DNA of 64,000 bases from contig BSQZ01000039.1 in assembly GCA_033239005.1 (NCBI GenBank), forward strand, positions 5,394,816 to 5,458,815, given 5' to 3'. Below are positions 11,946 to 22,957 of this stretch, piece after piece. The notes beneath the pieces are model-generated. The model saw only the letters and a list, made by a program, of their open reading frames with translations, was not told where the DNA came from and made no database searches. Source of the DNA: Lamellibrachia satsuma. Taxonomy: Eukaryota; Annelida; Polychaeta; Sabellida; Siboglinidae. The first letter of the stretch is position 1. The number at the start of each line of letters is the position of its first letter. The position numbers and the translations under genes were made by a program.

Positions 11946-12405
11946 TGCTTGGCTATGCACACGGTCGAGGCATTTCAAACTTCAACATACAGCTGCCAAT
12001 GAACTTCAAGCCTGGTCGCTCTCCAGCGATATTCACACTGGCGCCTCTTGGCTCTAGCCTCCTCTACATTTCCGTTGTACCATGGGCATGGCCTGGTCCC
12101 TCTCCTGACATCTGTCATTTGAAAGAGCATGTTTATCGAGGACCGTTCGCATGATTGTGTTATAGTAACTAAAGATGTCATGCATATTTTTTAGCCTGTC
12201 TTTGCACAAATTATTGGCACTGGTAGGCGATATCCTCCCGAAAAAGTTCAAGCTGACGGAAATCGCGTGCAGGGATACATGACGTGAGCACCGTCATCGC
12301 AAGCTCACAATCAACAGAGTAAAAGACAGCGATAGACATCGGATTCACTCTCACTGAGGATATAGACTGGTCAGCAGCACGACTGATCACAAGAACCAGA
12401 ATATG
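11946..12405. other. No recognisable feature
   Basis: Short overlapping frames on both strands at 11975-12250 lack motifs. I see nothing to support a gene. Confidence 0.45.
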
Positions 12406-12407
12406 AC

Positions 12408-12408
<1 letters not shown>

Positions 12409-12451
<43 letters not shown>

Positions 12452-12533
12452 CGTTCGTTCGTTCGTGCGTGCGTGCGTGCGTGCGTGCTTGCGTTGGTGG
12501 GTAGGTGGGTGGGTGGTTGGGTGTGTGGGTGTG

Positions 12534-12565
<32 letters not shown>

Positions 12566-12596
12566 TGAGTGCGTGCGTGCGTGCGTGTGTAGGTTC
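12409..12596. repeat. Compound (GT)n/(CGTT)n/(CGTG)n/(GGTG)n microsatellite
   Basis: Consecutive GT, TCGT, GCGT, GGGT, GT and GCGT blocks of 10-40 bp each. Confidence 0.97.
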
Positions 12597-12692
12597 ATTC
12601 ACATGCTGAATCAAGTCAAACATATTTACAAATGCAGATTCGAGGGAACGTCATAACGGTTTTTTAAATCACCCAACGATGAGTGATGGGGC

Positions 12693-12696
<4 letters not shown>

Positions 12697-12725
<29 letters not shown>

Positions 12726-12726
12726 C
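12697..12726. repeat. (GA)n microsatellite
   Basis: Fifteen GA units. Confidence 0.97.
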
Positions 12727-12929
12727 AATGCCAGTAACATTATAGGAAACATGATGTTGTGCCAGACGTAGATGGATAGTAGAGGACATATATGTCGAAA
12801 GGCCCCACGTTGTGTCGAAACGCCTCAGTCGAGCTCGCAGCAATTCCATATGCTCAAACCGTTGTAACTGAAGTAGTTGGCATGTGTACGAATCTTGATG
12901 CATGAGACCAACACCACCGCCTCTGCCGC

Positions 12930-13008
12930 GCTGTATTGGCACCGTGACGTAGCTGCATTGCTGTATTGGCACCGTGACATAGCTGTATTGGCACCGTGAC
13001 TTAGCTGT
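12930..13008. repeat. Short tandem repeat, 3 units of 22-30 bp
   Basis: CTGTATTGGCACCGTGAC occurs at 12931, 12961 and 12983 with variable spacers ending in TAGCTG. Confidence 0.9.
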
Positions 13009-13025
13009 AGCCGTCAGGTGTAAGT

Positions 13026-13463
13026 TCAGTAATCAGAGTCGCTATCATGCTTCAGCCAGGTTTCTGTGATTGCTAGCAGATCAATAACATCCTCACGAAC
13101 ATATTCATTGATGAGTAACGTTTTATGTCTCACACTTTGAGCATTCAGCAATACTTGGTGTACTCCGGCTTGTTTGGCAAGTGACGCGTTGCAAATTTTT
13201 TTTACATCATTTCGCAGTGAAATGTTCGTGCAGTTCTGACTGTGGGAGTGCTGAAATGTTCTTGCACGGCGAAAGTTTGGCCGGTTAGTGGATGGCCGAT
13301 GTCCGATCACCGTTGGAATTATTCGTTTTCTGTGAATGAAGCCTCGGAAGCAGCGCCTAGTTAAAAACCTTACAGCTATGCCGCGTTCAATCGTGGTCTT
13401 CCAAACATGGGCATTTAGGCGTGACGCATTGGCACGTACGAGCAGCTGACAAGCAGTATACAC
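13026..13463 (-). mobile_element. CR1/L2-like LINE, start of endonuclease domain
   Basis: The minus strand has a 145-codon open frame. Its second half carries LLNAQSVRHKTLLINEYV and DVIDLLAITETWLKHDSD. The motif N(A)xSVRxK...D(I)D(L)xAITETWL is the first conserved block of the endonuclease of CR1/L2-type LINEs, with the catalytic Glu in TETW. The upstream part is a basic leader without recognisable domain. The frame breaks off soon after this block, at a TGA near 13028, so only the N-terminal part of ORF2 is here. The open frame suggests modest age. Confidence 0.82.
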
Positions 13464-13576
13464 CAGAATGGCTACGTAATAGGGTACCGTTGGTTGTGCC
13501 TGAATAACCAGCTGGAATGTTTGGCTAGGTGACTGAATCCCCAGTGCTCAATAAGAAGAGTTCTTAAAATCAGTGA

Positions 13577-13630
13577 AACACACACACACACACGCACGCA
13601 CGCACGCACGCACGCACGCATGCGCGCGCA
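13577..13630. repeat. (CA)n-(CGCA)n microsatellite
   Basis: About 18 bp of CA followed by about 35 bp of CGCA. Confidence 0.97.
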
Positions 13631-13985
13631 CATACGGCATACTTGACTTCTTCGTGTATTCTAGAAGTGTTCACGCACGCATACAGTACAACTTGATGTT
13701 GTTGAAATAACTAAAACGTACAAATTTGACAAATGATCGGCAGTCCACTTTCATGCAGCCAGATAGGCGCAATCACGTGACTTTTATGTCCCCCCCACTC
13801 CAGAAGGATACTGAGCAAGAAAGCCATGGACTCATTGAGAGTCCAATATTGCTTTTAATATGTAATGTAATGTTCTAATGTATTCATAGAGTGGCTTTTT
13901 TTTGCTTGTTGTATGATTTATGATTTAGTCAACGTTTGCATTCAGTTTTAGTCTTCATTTTAGTTTTTACTGTAACAAACCTGAC
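13631..13985. other. No recognisable feature
   Basis: Unique sequence between a microsatellite and a LINE relic. Confidence 0.5.
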
Positions 13986-13989
13986 ATCT

Positions 13990-14560
13990 TTTGTTTGAGT
14001 CTTTCTTTAAACAGAGTCGTGCATTTCACTTCAGTAATACAGTAAAGTATTTACCAGTGATAAATATCTTCTTATTGAGCTTGGATGAAAGAAAGCTTCA
14101 CATTTCTTTTCTGCGTAGAAGTCCAAACGATATAATGGTTTTGACTAACAGCTCTCCATGGGGATTCGATGCTGTAAGTTTTTACCTAACCTTAAGATGC
14201 ATTTATGATTATGATGGTTCTGATCGCAGGATCCGTTTGGTCCCTCGCTGATCAGATCTATCTTCGTCTTCAGAATCTTACAACAGTTCAGAAGTTCCGG
14301 TTCCAGTTGACAGTAATAATGGTGTTTCATAATCATATAAAATCGCCTGGTTATACGAGAATTTGTCCAGGCGGTTTTAAATGAGTTAACATATTTGGCC
14401 TTCGCAGTCGATTCTGGGAGGTTATTCCAAGGTTCAGCCACATTGAAAGAGAAAGTATTTGTTCTTACAATTATATGTGCTTTCTGGGTAAATACTTGTA
14501 GATAGTGACATCTATTTCCCATGCTCATATATGTTTCCACCCATTTCAAGAGGTTAAGTA
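13990..14560 (-). mobile_element. LINE ORF2 C-terminal fragment
   Basis: A 134-codon minus-strand frame (14549-14145) contains a TQKAHIIVRTNTFSFNVA-like stretch and EPWNNLPESTAKAKYVNSFK. The RxxxFSxxVxxPWNxLPESxxxAxxVNSFK motif closes ORF2 of many LINEs. The catalytic domains are missing. Its family differs from the CR1/Rex-like copies at 17.4 and 54.3 kb, whose equivalent motif is INEWNKLP. Confidence 0.78.
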
Positions 14561-14634
14561 TGGATTCATAGTTATATAAATTGTGCAGAATGTTTTAAAC
14601 TGATATTTTATGTCTGGGTAGTACAACGTCTTTT

Positions 14635-15648
14635 GTTGGGTTCGCAGGCAGTTAAGTTAAGTTAAGTGGGACATAGTGCACGCCTCGTTTATGTGACCAT
14701 TGTTGGGTTCGCAGGCATTGCATAACAGCTTAGTGGAACATAGTGCACGCCTCGTTTATGTGACCATTGTTGGGTTCGCAAGCATCGCATAACAGTTAAG
14801 TGGGACATAGTGCACGCCTCGTTTATGTGACCATTGTTGGGTTCGCAAGCATCGCATAACAGTTAAGTGGGACATAGTGCACGCCTCGTTTATGTGACCA
14901 TTGTTGGGTTCGCAGGCATTGCATAACAGTTAAGTGGGACATAGTGCACGCCTCGTTTATGTGACCATTGTTGGGTTCGCAGACATTGCTTAACAGTTAA
15001 GTGGGACATAGTGGACGCCTCGTTTATGTGACCATTGTTGGGTTCGCAGGCATTGCATAACAGTTAAGTGGGACATAGTGCACGCCTCGTTTATGCGACC
15101 ATTGTTGGGTTCGCAGGCATCGCATAACAGTTAAGTGGGACATAGTGCACGCCTCGTTTATGTGACCATTGTTGGGTTCGCAAGCATCGCATAACAGTTA
15201 AGTGGGACATAGTGCACGCCTCGTTTATGTGACCATTGTTGGGTTCGCAAGCATCGCATAACAGTTAAGTGGGACATAGTGCACGCCTCGTTTATGTGAC
15301 CATTGTTGGGTTCGCAGGCATTGCATAACAGTTAAGTGGGACATAGTGCACGCCTCGTTTATGTGACCATTGTTGGGTTCGCAGACATTGCTTAACAGTT
15401 AAGTGGGACATAGTGGACGCCTCGTTTATGTGACCATTGTTGGGTTCGCAGGCATTGCATAACAGTTAAGTGGGACATAGTGCACGCCTCGTTTATGCGA
15501 CCATTGTTGGGTTCGCAGGCATCGCATAACAGTTAAGTGGGACATAGTGCACGCCTCGTTTATGTGACCATTGTTGGGTTCGCAGGCATTGCATAACAGT
15601 TAAGTGGGACATAATGCACGCCTCGTTTATGTGACCATTGTGAGGTTA
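14635..15648. repeat. 67-bp satellite, about 15 units, six-unit higher-order repeat
   Basis: Units start at TGTTGGGTTCGCAGGCATTG and share ACATAGTGCACGCCTCGTTT. Diagnostic variants repeat every 402 bp: AGACATTGCTTAACAG with GTGGACGCC at 14971 and 15373, TGCGACC about one unit later in both, and AAGCATCGCAT pairs at 14770/14837 and 15172/15239. This is a higher-order repeat of six 67-bp units. Confidence 0.97.
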
Positions 15649-15649
15649 T

Positions 15650-16259
15650 ATTGGATTGCTAGGTTCCCGTCAGAAGTAGACAATCATAGATAAACATGCA
15701 AACGTTTGATTCTATTCCAGCGTTATGGTCATGTGTGCGTGCGTGACTAATAGTAGACGGAGCAGTTTCACTGTGGATCATCACGTCTTGCGTACACTCA
15801 CATCCGTCATTACTATTTGCCGCCTAGATGACAACATGTTATGAATTTCCATAAGGGTGTTGCCTCTGACTCCACGACAGTCAATCTCATCCATAATTAA
15901 TTAATATGTCCATGGAATATTGAGTGCGCTGTTGTATCAAACTTATATTTCGAGCCGGTGCACATAAAGGTGTCGTGCTTCACTACAAGTGTTCCTGGAG
16001 TGTACATATGACATCGAGGGAAATCGTGTATGTGAGCACACTATTAGTGTTTCAAAATACATAATACACAATCTCCCCCGTAGTTCCTTGGGGGGTGTTG
16101 ACCACATCGCTTAGTATATTATGTCCTTTCGATGAGTCGTCTCCATCCATCCTAACAATATTGCAATCAATATAATATAAAGTAATGAGCATCACAAAAC
16201 GCAAGCGCATATGCAGAAAAGAAAATAAAGATTTTAAACACATTGTGTAAATGAGGTCA
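15650..16259. other. No recognisable feature
   Basis: Unique sequence. A 63-codon minus frame at 16052-16243 shows no motif. Confidence 0.5.
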
Positions 16260-16479
16260 TGACCTAGTCTGTCTCGGGCTCCTTAGGTCAATGTTGATTT
16301 CGAAAGCAGTAGCGAAGGCGGTGATAGCGTGTCTAGAAGACTGGGGAATCACATACGGGTACAGGGGATTTCGACACCACCGCTACCAACACAGGGCTCA
16401 CCCTTTCACCCGCTTGTTCAGCCTTTGAGATGAATAATCCCATGTTGCGCTTGTTCCACCGCTCAAGGGCATGATTTTT

Positions 16480-16625
16480 AAGGGTTTACTCCCGTAGATC
16501 TTGGCTCAAAAGCCTACCCGCCAAGCAAAGCTTGCTGTTTGCCCATACCTGTATCATGGGTTAGTGACAGCAGTATGTCCGGTGGGTTATGCACACTGCA
16601 ACTCTGGGCCCCTGTGCTGCTCTGC
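16480..16625 (+). repeat. Dispersed repeat, plus-strand copy
   Basis: About 145 bp (GGTTTACTCCC..., TTGGCTCAAAAGCCTACCCGC, CATGGGTTAGTGACAGC, GGTGGGTTATGCACACTGCA) matches in reverse complement the repeat at 18640-18805. Flanking sequence from 16260 may belong to the same element but does not align by eye. The element class is unknown; a non-autonomous element is likely. Confidence 0.75.
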
Positions 16626-16829
16626 AAATGCTCTGCATTTGCCTTGGATGGTATTTTGCTAATTTGTGCTAAACCTACTGTAAAACAGTACCACCCTACT
16701 CATGAGAATACATCAATTACGTTCACATACGATACATGATTCACGCATACGAAATTCACTCGCTGCAAGCAGCTTATTTTGCCTACTGGTTACACTAACA
16801 AATCAGGTTGCATGTGGTGTTAGGTGAAA

Positions 16830-16865
16830 ATGCCACTGGTAAATCAGACCATTTACCAGTGGCAT
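16830..16865. repeat. Perfect 15-bp stem hairpin
   Basis: ATGCCACTGGTAAAT at 16830-16844 and its exact reverse complement at 16851-16865, with the six-base loop CAGACC. Confidence 0.95.
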
Positions 16866-17195
16866 ATGACAAACGAATTTTTTTAACATGGCATACCGGT
16901 TAATTTTTCCTGATACCTTAATGGAATATAACGTTCGCCGGTAACCTCACCTGATGGATGAAATTTCATATGCTTATATGACAAGTGGCGAAGTTATAGA
17001 CCAATTAACTTTTTATGACTTGCTTTCCATTGTTCTCACGGCAATGTGATACACGCAAAAAACAATACCCCTCCAAACCAAACACGTGTTAGAAAATTTC
17101 TCAAAATTAAGTGAACAAACTGTCTAACAAGAAAAATAATAATGAAGCCAATGTCGCGACGCACATACATTTTAAACTACATGGCCTTTATGAAT

Positions 17196-17355
17196 ATATA
17201 CATACATACATGGACGTATGTACATACATGCATACACACATAAATGTGTACATACGTACGTATAAACACACACGCACACGCACACGCACACGCACACGCA
17301 CACGCGCACGCACACGCACACACACACACACACACACACATACATACATACATAC
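17196..17355. repeat. (CATA)n/(CGTA)n/(CACG)n/(CA)n compound microsatellite
   Basis: Tetranucleotide blocks pass into alternating CACACG, pure CA, then CATA. It directly abuts the 3' end of the LINE that follows. Confidence 0.96.
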
Positions 17356-18368
17356 AACAAGACAAGATTGCCATCCAAGACAAAGGCCTTGGTGGCAAGT
17401 GGACAAGGAAACCATTGACTTATCGAGAGTTCAAGATTTGTTTTTCATCTATATGTAACCCGCCCATGTTCATGCTGCTAGCAGTTACATAATCTGCGGA
17501 TAATTTGTTCCATTCATTTATTGTCCTTTGAGAGAAGGAGTACTTCCTGATATCCAATCCACACTGATCCTTTACTAATGTTACCTCAGGTCCTCCATTT
17601 CTACTATATTTCTTGAGTGGAAAAAAATATTTCTATCAACATTTTCAGACCCATTCAATACCGTTAAAACTTATGTTTGATCTCATCTTAATCGCCTAGT
17701 CTATAGGGTTGTTAAACAACATTCTTTTAGGCGTTTTTCGTAATTAAGGTGTCTCGGTTCTGGAATCATTTTAGCTGCTCTCCTCAGTATTCATATCCTT
17801 CTTACGACATGGTCTCCACGTTGTATACATTATTCTAAATAAGGCCTAGCTATTGCTTTATACAGATGTATAATTAGCTTTTTCCTTGAATGTTATATTT
17901 CTCCTAATCAACCCAAGAATTTGGTAATCCTTTGAAGCTGCAAAACCACAATGCTCTGACACTTTCATATCAACACTTATTGTTACTTTTAAGTCATTTC
18001 CTTTTATAGTAGTACTTATAACAATAAATCCCATTTTACAGTTTACATCCAAGTTCCCGTGTCCTGTATGTAGGCATTTACCTCACCCACAATTGAACAA
18101 CATCTGCCATTTTTCAGACCATTTAGCTAATTTGCCTATATCGTTTTGTAAATGTTGTTTATCACCATCATTGTTAACCTTTTTGCAAAATGTTGTCATC
18201 CGCAAATTTCAGTACGTTGCTTGTTATACTCTCGTCCAAGTCATTGATATATTATTAAAGATAATAAAGGTCCTAATACTTGTCCTTGTGGTACCCCACT
18301 CAAAACTGATTTCCAGTTTGAAACCTCCCCACTTACTATAACCAGCTGTTTTCTGTAAATCACCCATT

Positions 18369-18427
18369 TTTCTATCTAGTCGATTATGCCATCCCCGATA
18401 CCATGGGCTTTTAATTTAATTAGTAGT
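18369..18427. repeat. Left 58-bp direct repeat flanking an insert
   Basis: LINE-derived sequence (TTCTATCTAGTCGATTATG...TTTAATTTAATTAGTAGT) that recurs at 18812-18870 with about five substitutions. The two copies bracket a non-LINE insert. Confidence 0.88.
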
Positions 18428-18811
18428 GAGGTTTTAATTATGCGTGTAGTGTGGTGGCTTGTGGGTAACTGCGCTTGTCACCTCTGCATTCACCTTCCAC
18501 CGCTGGTTTGCTTCGACGGAACGACAACCACCGAGTAGGTAAGCCTTGTCTGGCAGTACATAGCCACATAAAACAAGAACCTCAACGTAGCCTCCTCGAG
18601 GCAACTCACGGATGTTGGTCACCGTGAGGTACCTGGCTAATTAGACGAGGGATCTCGGAGCAGCACGGGACCCTGAAGTGCAGTGTGCACAACCCACCGG
18701 CCATGCCGCTGTCACTAACCCATGATCCAGCTATGGGCAAACTTCGACCATTGTCTTGCGGGTAGGCTTTTGAGCCAAGTTCTATGGGAGTAAACCTTGA
18801 GTCAGCCATTG
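18428..18811 (-). mobile_element. Unclassified repeat inserted in LINE copy 1
   Basis: About 385 bp unrelated to the LINE lies between two 58-bp direct repeats of LINE sequence. Its right half (18640-18805) is the reverse complement of 16480-16625, so it is a dispersed element. Both strands carry only short frames. I see no clear A/B box or terminal inverted repeat. The very long flanking duplication is unusual for a transposon and could instead reflect a tandem duplication or gene-conversion event. Confidence 0.65.
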
Positions 18812-18870
18812 TTCTATCCAGTCGATTATGTCGTCCCCGATACCATGTGCTTTTAATTTAAGTAGTAATA
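18812..18870. repeat. Right 58-bp direct repeat flanking an insert
   Basis: Second copy of the LINE segment at 18369-18427, in the same orientation. LINE homology then resumes without a gap. Confidence 0.88.
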
Positions 18871-19680
18871 TTTGAAGTGGTACTTTGACAAAAGCTTCCT
18901 GGAAATCTAGATGGATTTAATAATGTATGCCTAACAAGGAAGTCCACTTTATGGTCTTTAATTAATCTTTCTAATAATTTACAAATTACTTATGTTAAAT
19001 TCACTGGTCTCTAATTATCTGACTTATTTCTCCAACCCTTTAAACATTTTAAATAATGGTATGATATTTGTTTCTTTCCATTCAAAAGGAACCACTCCCT
19101 CTTTTAATAACAAGTTGCAAGTTGCAACTCGCGCAAATGGTATGCTAACTTGTAGTACTGTTTCCATTAGTAGTGATGGAGGAATTACATCCACTCCAGG
19201 TGATTTATTATTCCTCATTGCCTTTATTTTCTTAGCTACCATTTCTGTAGTTACAATTAACTGCCCTAACTATTCCGATTTAACCTCCTGAAATTTAGCA
19301 TCTGGAACTGGCAATGAACTAATATCCTCTTTGGTAAACACTGAACTGAAGTAACCATTTAGGTTTTCCGCCATTAAAAAACCTTGTGATGTCATATTTC
19401 CAGCACTGTTTTCTAGTGCTCCTACCTTGTCTTGTACGCCATATTTACTCCTGACATATGCATAAAAACTCTTGCTGTAATTTTTTTTTATTAAATGCAA
19501 ATTTTTTCATAGTTTCTTTTATATTTTCTAATTTAAGTTTTAGCTGCATTAAGTTCCTCTGTGATTCGTGTAGTTTTCATCCTTTCCATGCAAATGGTTT
19601 GTTTGTATAGTATTTTTAACCGCTTCTTTTGGCAAGTGTTTCTTTCTATACCGTTTTCCTTGTTTTTCAAGAAATCATGC

Positions 19681-20215
19681 ATACATACATACATACATGC
19701 ATGCATACATACGTACGTACGTACGAACGTACATACATACATACATACATACATACATACATGCATGCATACATACATACATACATACATACATACATAC
19801 ATACATACATACATACATGCATACATACTTACAAACATACATACATACATACATACATACATATTTACATTTATATACGTCCACGTGCACGTACATATAG
19901 ACATACATATACAAGGCCAAGGCCACGTACACGTATATGTACACATACAAAACATACATACATACACACGAGCATACACATTGCATACATGCATACATGC
20001 ATACATAAATTCATACATATATACATACATACATACATACACGCACATACATACATGCATACATACATGCATACATGCATACATGCATTCATACATACAT
20101 ACATACATACATACATTCATTCATACATACATTCGTTCATACATACATACATACATACATACATACATACATACATACATACATACATACATACATACAT
20201 ACATACATACATAAC
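19681..20215. repeat. (CATA)n microsatellite, about 535 bp
   Basis: CATA repeats with scattered TGCA, CGTA and CATT variants and one less regular zone at 19860-19990. Both strands give long spurious frames (His-Thr-Tyr-Ile and Met-Tyr-Val-Cys). It abuts the 5' side of LINE copy 1. Confidence 0.97.
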
Positions 20216-20329
20216 ATACATGCGTCTTTTTCCTTTTTCAGTGATCATATGTCGCACCCAATTAGGATACGGCATTACGACCAATCAGTATGATATTACG
20301 TGTGGTGATCTTGTTTCGTCGTCATGCAC

Positions 20330-20545
20330 CTGCTCATACAGAAAAAAAATTGTCAGACTACAGCGTGTACAAAACGCGGCTGTCAGATCCATTGTAAGGG
20401 TCCCAAGTATGCCAGCGCTATTCCGGTACTCAGCGTATGCATTACAATATCATCTTGACAAGGTTCATCATAAAAGATTTCTACATAAGTTGATTACCTG
20501 TGGAATTGGGAAACCATCTATTTCCTCGATTCTGCCATTTGTATA
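20330..20545 (+). mobile_element. LINE reverse-transcriptase thumb fragment
   Basis: One frame encodes KKIVRLQRVQNAAVRSIV followed by LDKVHHKRFLHKL. The KLQRVQNxAxRxI motif lies just after the reverse transcriptase palm in many LINEs. Nothing else of this element can be read. Confidence 0.6.
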
Positions 20546-20639
20546 GATATATGCAAACCGCCTGGTAACTGTTAATCCCTTCAACATTATCTATATAAGG
20601 TACGTACATGGGTAGATGTGTGGCTCTCACACTTTCTGC

Positions 20640-21070
20640 CCGGTAAGTTTAAAACTGTGTAGGCGGGGTATGCGCATATGACAAAATATTGCAGTTATTT
20701 AAGCCATGGTGATAAGGTACTCGAACAGGTGTATTCGGGAAAGGGTATTGGTGTAATTACAGATTCAAGGCTTTCCACTTAAACTCTTATTTATGCGAAA
20801 GTAAGCAAGGTAAACTCAGCAAGGAGATTCATAGGAGGAACACTGGAATGTGTGGACCAGGTTACTTCTTTGCTGTATACATAATTATGGATGTACGCAG
20901 AAATCATACCTGCAATATGCTAACTTAGTGGAAATAGTTCTCGTTGGTGTCTACATAGTTTACAAGGGCAGATGGTGAAACCAACAACAGTAAAGTCCTT
21001 GGAAGAAAGCCTGGATGAATTGTGGAATATTAGCTCTTACGCTATGGATAAAAGGTAATAATTACAGCCA
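20640..21070 (+). mobile_element. LINE C-terminal relic
   Basis: The broken forward frame reads GKGIGVITDSRLST...YAKVSKVNSARRFIGG...SLLYT, then TTVKSLEESLDELWN. These match the xDLGVxxDxxLSF...KVxKAN...GxIRR...LYKxLVRPxLEY and SFKxxLDxxW blocks of CR1-type LINEs. Several stops and frameshifts are present. It is more divergent than the copies at 17.4, 29.3 and 54.3 kb. Confidence 0.6.
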
Positions 21071-21319
21071 GCAGGCCAATGCATTATATGGCAATCAAGA
21101 ATGTCAACGAATAGTTGGCAGCTAATATGTAATACGCCAACAGCCAGAAGAGGATATATGAGTATTTATGAGTATTTATGAGTATCTTATGCTACTGAGG
21201 GCAGGTTTTCATCAAATAAGCTACTTTTTGTCGAAACGAAAGATATACGACATACGCCTGCATACGTACTCCACGAGGATGTAATAGCAGTGACGTCAGA
21301 TATCTGCGTGAACGACATC

Positions 21320-21515
21320 TGATGGACTTTTGATGCACAACTGGCACATCAAGGACACTGCATTATGCGATTGCGGCCATGACTAGCAAACCGTTGACCT
21401 CATTGTCAACCACTGCTGAATGTTTGCGCTTACTGGAGGAATCTTCACTCGGCTTCTCGTAAAGCAGTTGAGTGCCTCTACAAGCTAGCGAAACAACTTG
21501 ATCTCTGCTGCTCTG
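21320..21515 (+). mobile_element. LINE C-terminal zinc-finger-like fragment
   Basis: A forward frame carries WHIKDTALCDCGHD and, after a stop, QTVDLIVNHC, then a glycine and AxxWL-like end one frame over. The CDCGxxxQTxxHIVxxC block is a conserved Cys/His motif at the C-terminus of one LINE group. Its His is Leu here. No other part of that LINE is recognised. Confidence 0.6.
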
Positions 21516-21519
21516 TCCT

Positions 21520-22229
21520 TAAGAACGAAGAAAAATTATAGCAGCTAACCTAATTATCCATTTGGTCGACTTAAAAAAAATCTGCTCTGTACTAGTATTA
21601 ACTATAAACGTTTTGTCGGATAGCAGGGTACACGTTTTGTGCACATTAAGAATGACGCACGCTGGAAGATGTGGGTGTCCATTTCTGCATAGACATGCTG
21701 GTGTTTACATTATACACTTTAGCTTACTATGTTTTATAACAGTTAATATATTGAATGTCAGTGTGGCATGTCACAACTTACAGCATAGTAAATAGGAGGT
21801 ATGACTTACGCAACAGTGATTTGTACAAGTATGACATTAAAAAGAACTGCTAAAACCCCTTGCTAAGAGGTCAGCATCTTGCGACTGTGCAGCACGCAAT
21901 ATCACATTAATCATGTGTCAAAATGGTCCACTAAAATGTCAATATTATTGCGACGTTAAATTGTGCTGTACGTTAGGATAGACCATTGACCTATCGAGTG
22001 ATTGAGAACTATGATTTGTTAGTTGCATGACGTGTCATACGCTCAAAGCATGTACTCGGGTCGACGAAGAATTAGGTGCTATAGTAAAAGCTGTTACAAT
22101 TGCTCTTTATGATACTCAAGAACCAGGAGGTGAATTTCATTATCGGTGTGATTATGCATTTTGTTTATTGTAGTTATTGTTACGTGTTACATGTTATACT
22201 GGATACATTTTTGAAAGTGTATAATTTAT
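21520..22229. other. No recognisable feature
   Basis: Unique AT-rich sequence between LINE remains and a tandem repeat. Confidence 0.5.
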
Positions 22230-22239
22230 TATGATTGTC

Positions 22240-22770
22240 ACGTACACCTAAAAAGTGTCGGTGAGAATTATAAATAATTTGTAATTTGTCATAGTGCATC
22301 GCTACACCGCATCTATTTTTCCAGTAAAGTACCAATGCTAACAAAACGTACGCTACGTCACAGTAGAACACTGACCTTTCGGTAAAAGCGCAAGTGCATG
22401 TGACATTTACTGTCATGTCTCGTTTCACACTCCACAACAGTGGCACAATTAACGTGCACCTCAAAAGTGTCGGTGGGAACTATAAATAATGTTTATTTAA
22501 ATTTGCTATTGTGCATCGCCACACCGCATGTATTCTTCCAGTAAATTATCAATGCTAACAAAACATGCGCTACTATAAATAGTTTTCATTTGTAATTTGC
22601 CATAGTGCATCGCTACACTGCGTTTCTTGTTCAGGTAAAATATCAAAGTTAACTAAATGTGCGTCGCAACAGAACACTGACCTTTCGGTAAAAGCGCAAG
22701 TGCATGTGACATTTACAGTCATATCTCGTTTAACACTCCACAACAGTATCGCCGTTAATAGTTGCGGAGT
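22240..22770. repeat. Long tandem repeat, about 2.5 units of 110-215 bp
   Basis: Unit 1 (about 22247-22462) and unit 3 (about 22576-22760) share GCATCGCTACAC, GAACACTGACCTTTCGGTAA, AGCGCAAGTGCATGTGACAT and ACTCCACAACAGT. The middle unit (22463-22575) has only the first half. On the minus strand two units keep the peptide VKRDMTVNVTCTCAFTERSV unchanged, although the rest has drifted. Confidence 0.85.
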
Positions 22771-22957
22771 GGTATGGACAATGGACAATGATAGTTGCCT
22801 ACGAGTTGTTACGTCATTACAACTGCGCACTTAAGAATACATAATACAATTTAATAATAATAATAATAATAAAAACAAACGTTATTTATACACTCATATC
22901 CAGAGTAACTCTCTGTTCAGGATTACTTTCTCATAGCCAATCTTCATTGGTCTTTCA

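Larger units (their letters stand above)
17356..19680 (-). mobile_element. Decayed CR1/Rex-like LINE, copy 1
   Basis: On the minus strand this is a near full-length-linker to 3'-end copy of the LINE seen best at 54.3-57.0 kb. From its 5' side: a linker relic (FLKNKENGIERNTCQKKR near 19680-19540), SFYAYVRSKYGVQDKVGALE and NGYFSSVFTKEDISSLPVP (19500-19270), and the RT block NNKSPGVDVIPPSLL (19240-19024). After a 3'-ward gap come the thumb region and a 3'UTR (17360-17470) that matches antisense the end of the 54-kb copy. The catalytic palm is mostly lost. Stops and frameshifts are frequent, and a different repeat (18427-18811) interrupts it. Confidence 0.88.

Noticed and set aside
11507..12002. 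Regular nine-residue protein repeat (FRENTTRTL-like)
   Set aside because: The 27-bp unit is a multiple of three, so open frames arise on both strands. Substitutions are not biased to silent positions.
19533..20546. Several 100-300-codon His/Thr/Tyr/Ile or Met/Tyr/Val/Cys frames
   Set aside because: They translate the (CATA)n microsatellite. Only their ends touch real LINE remains.
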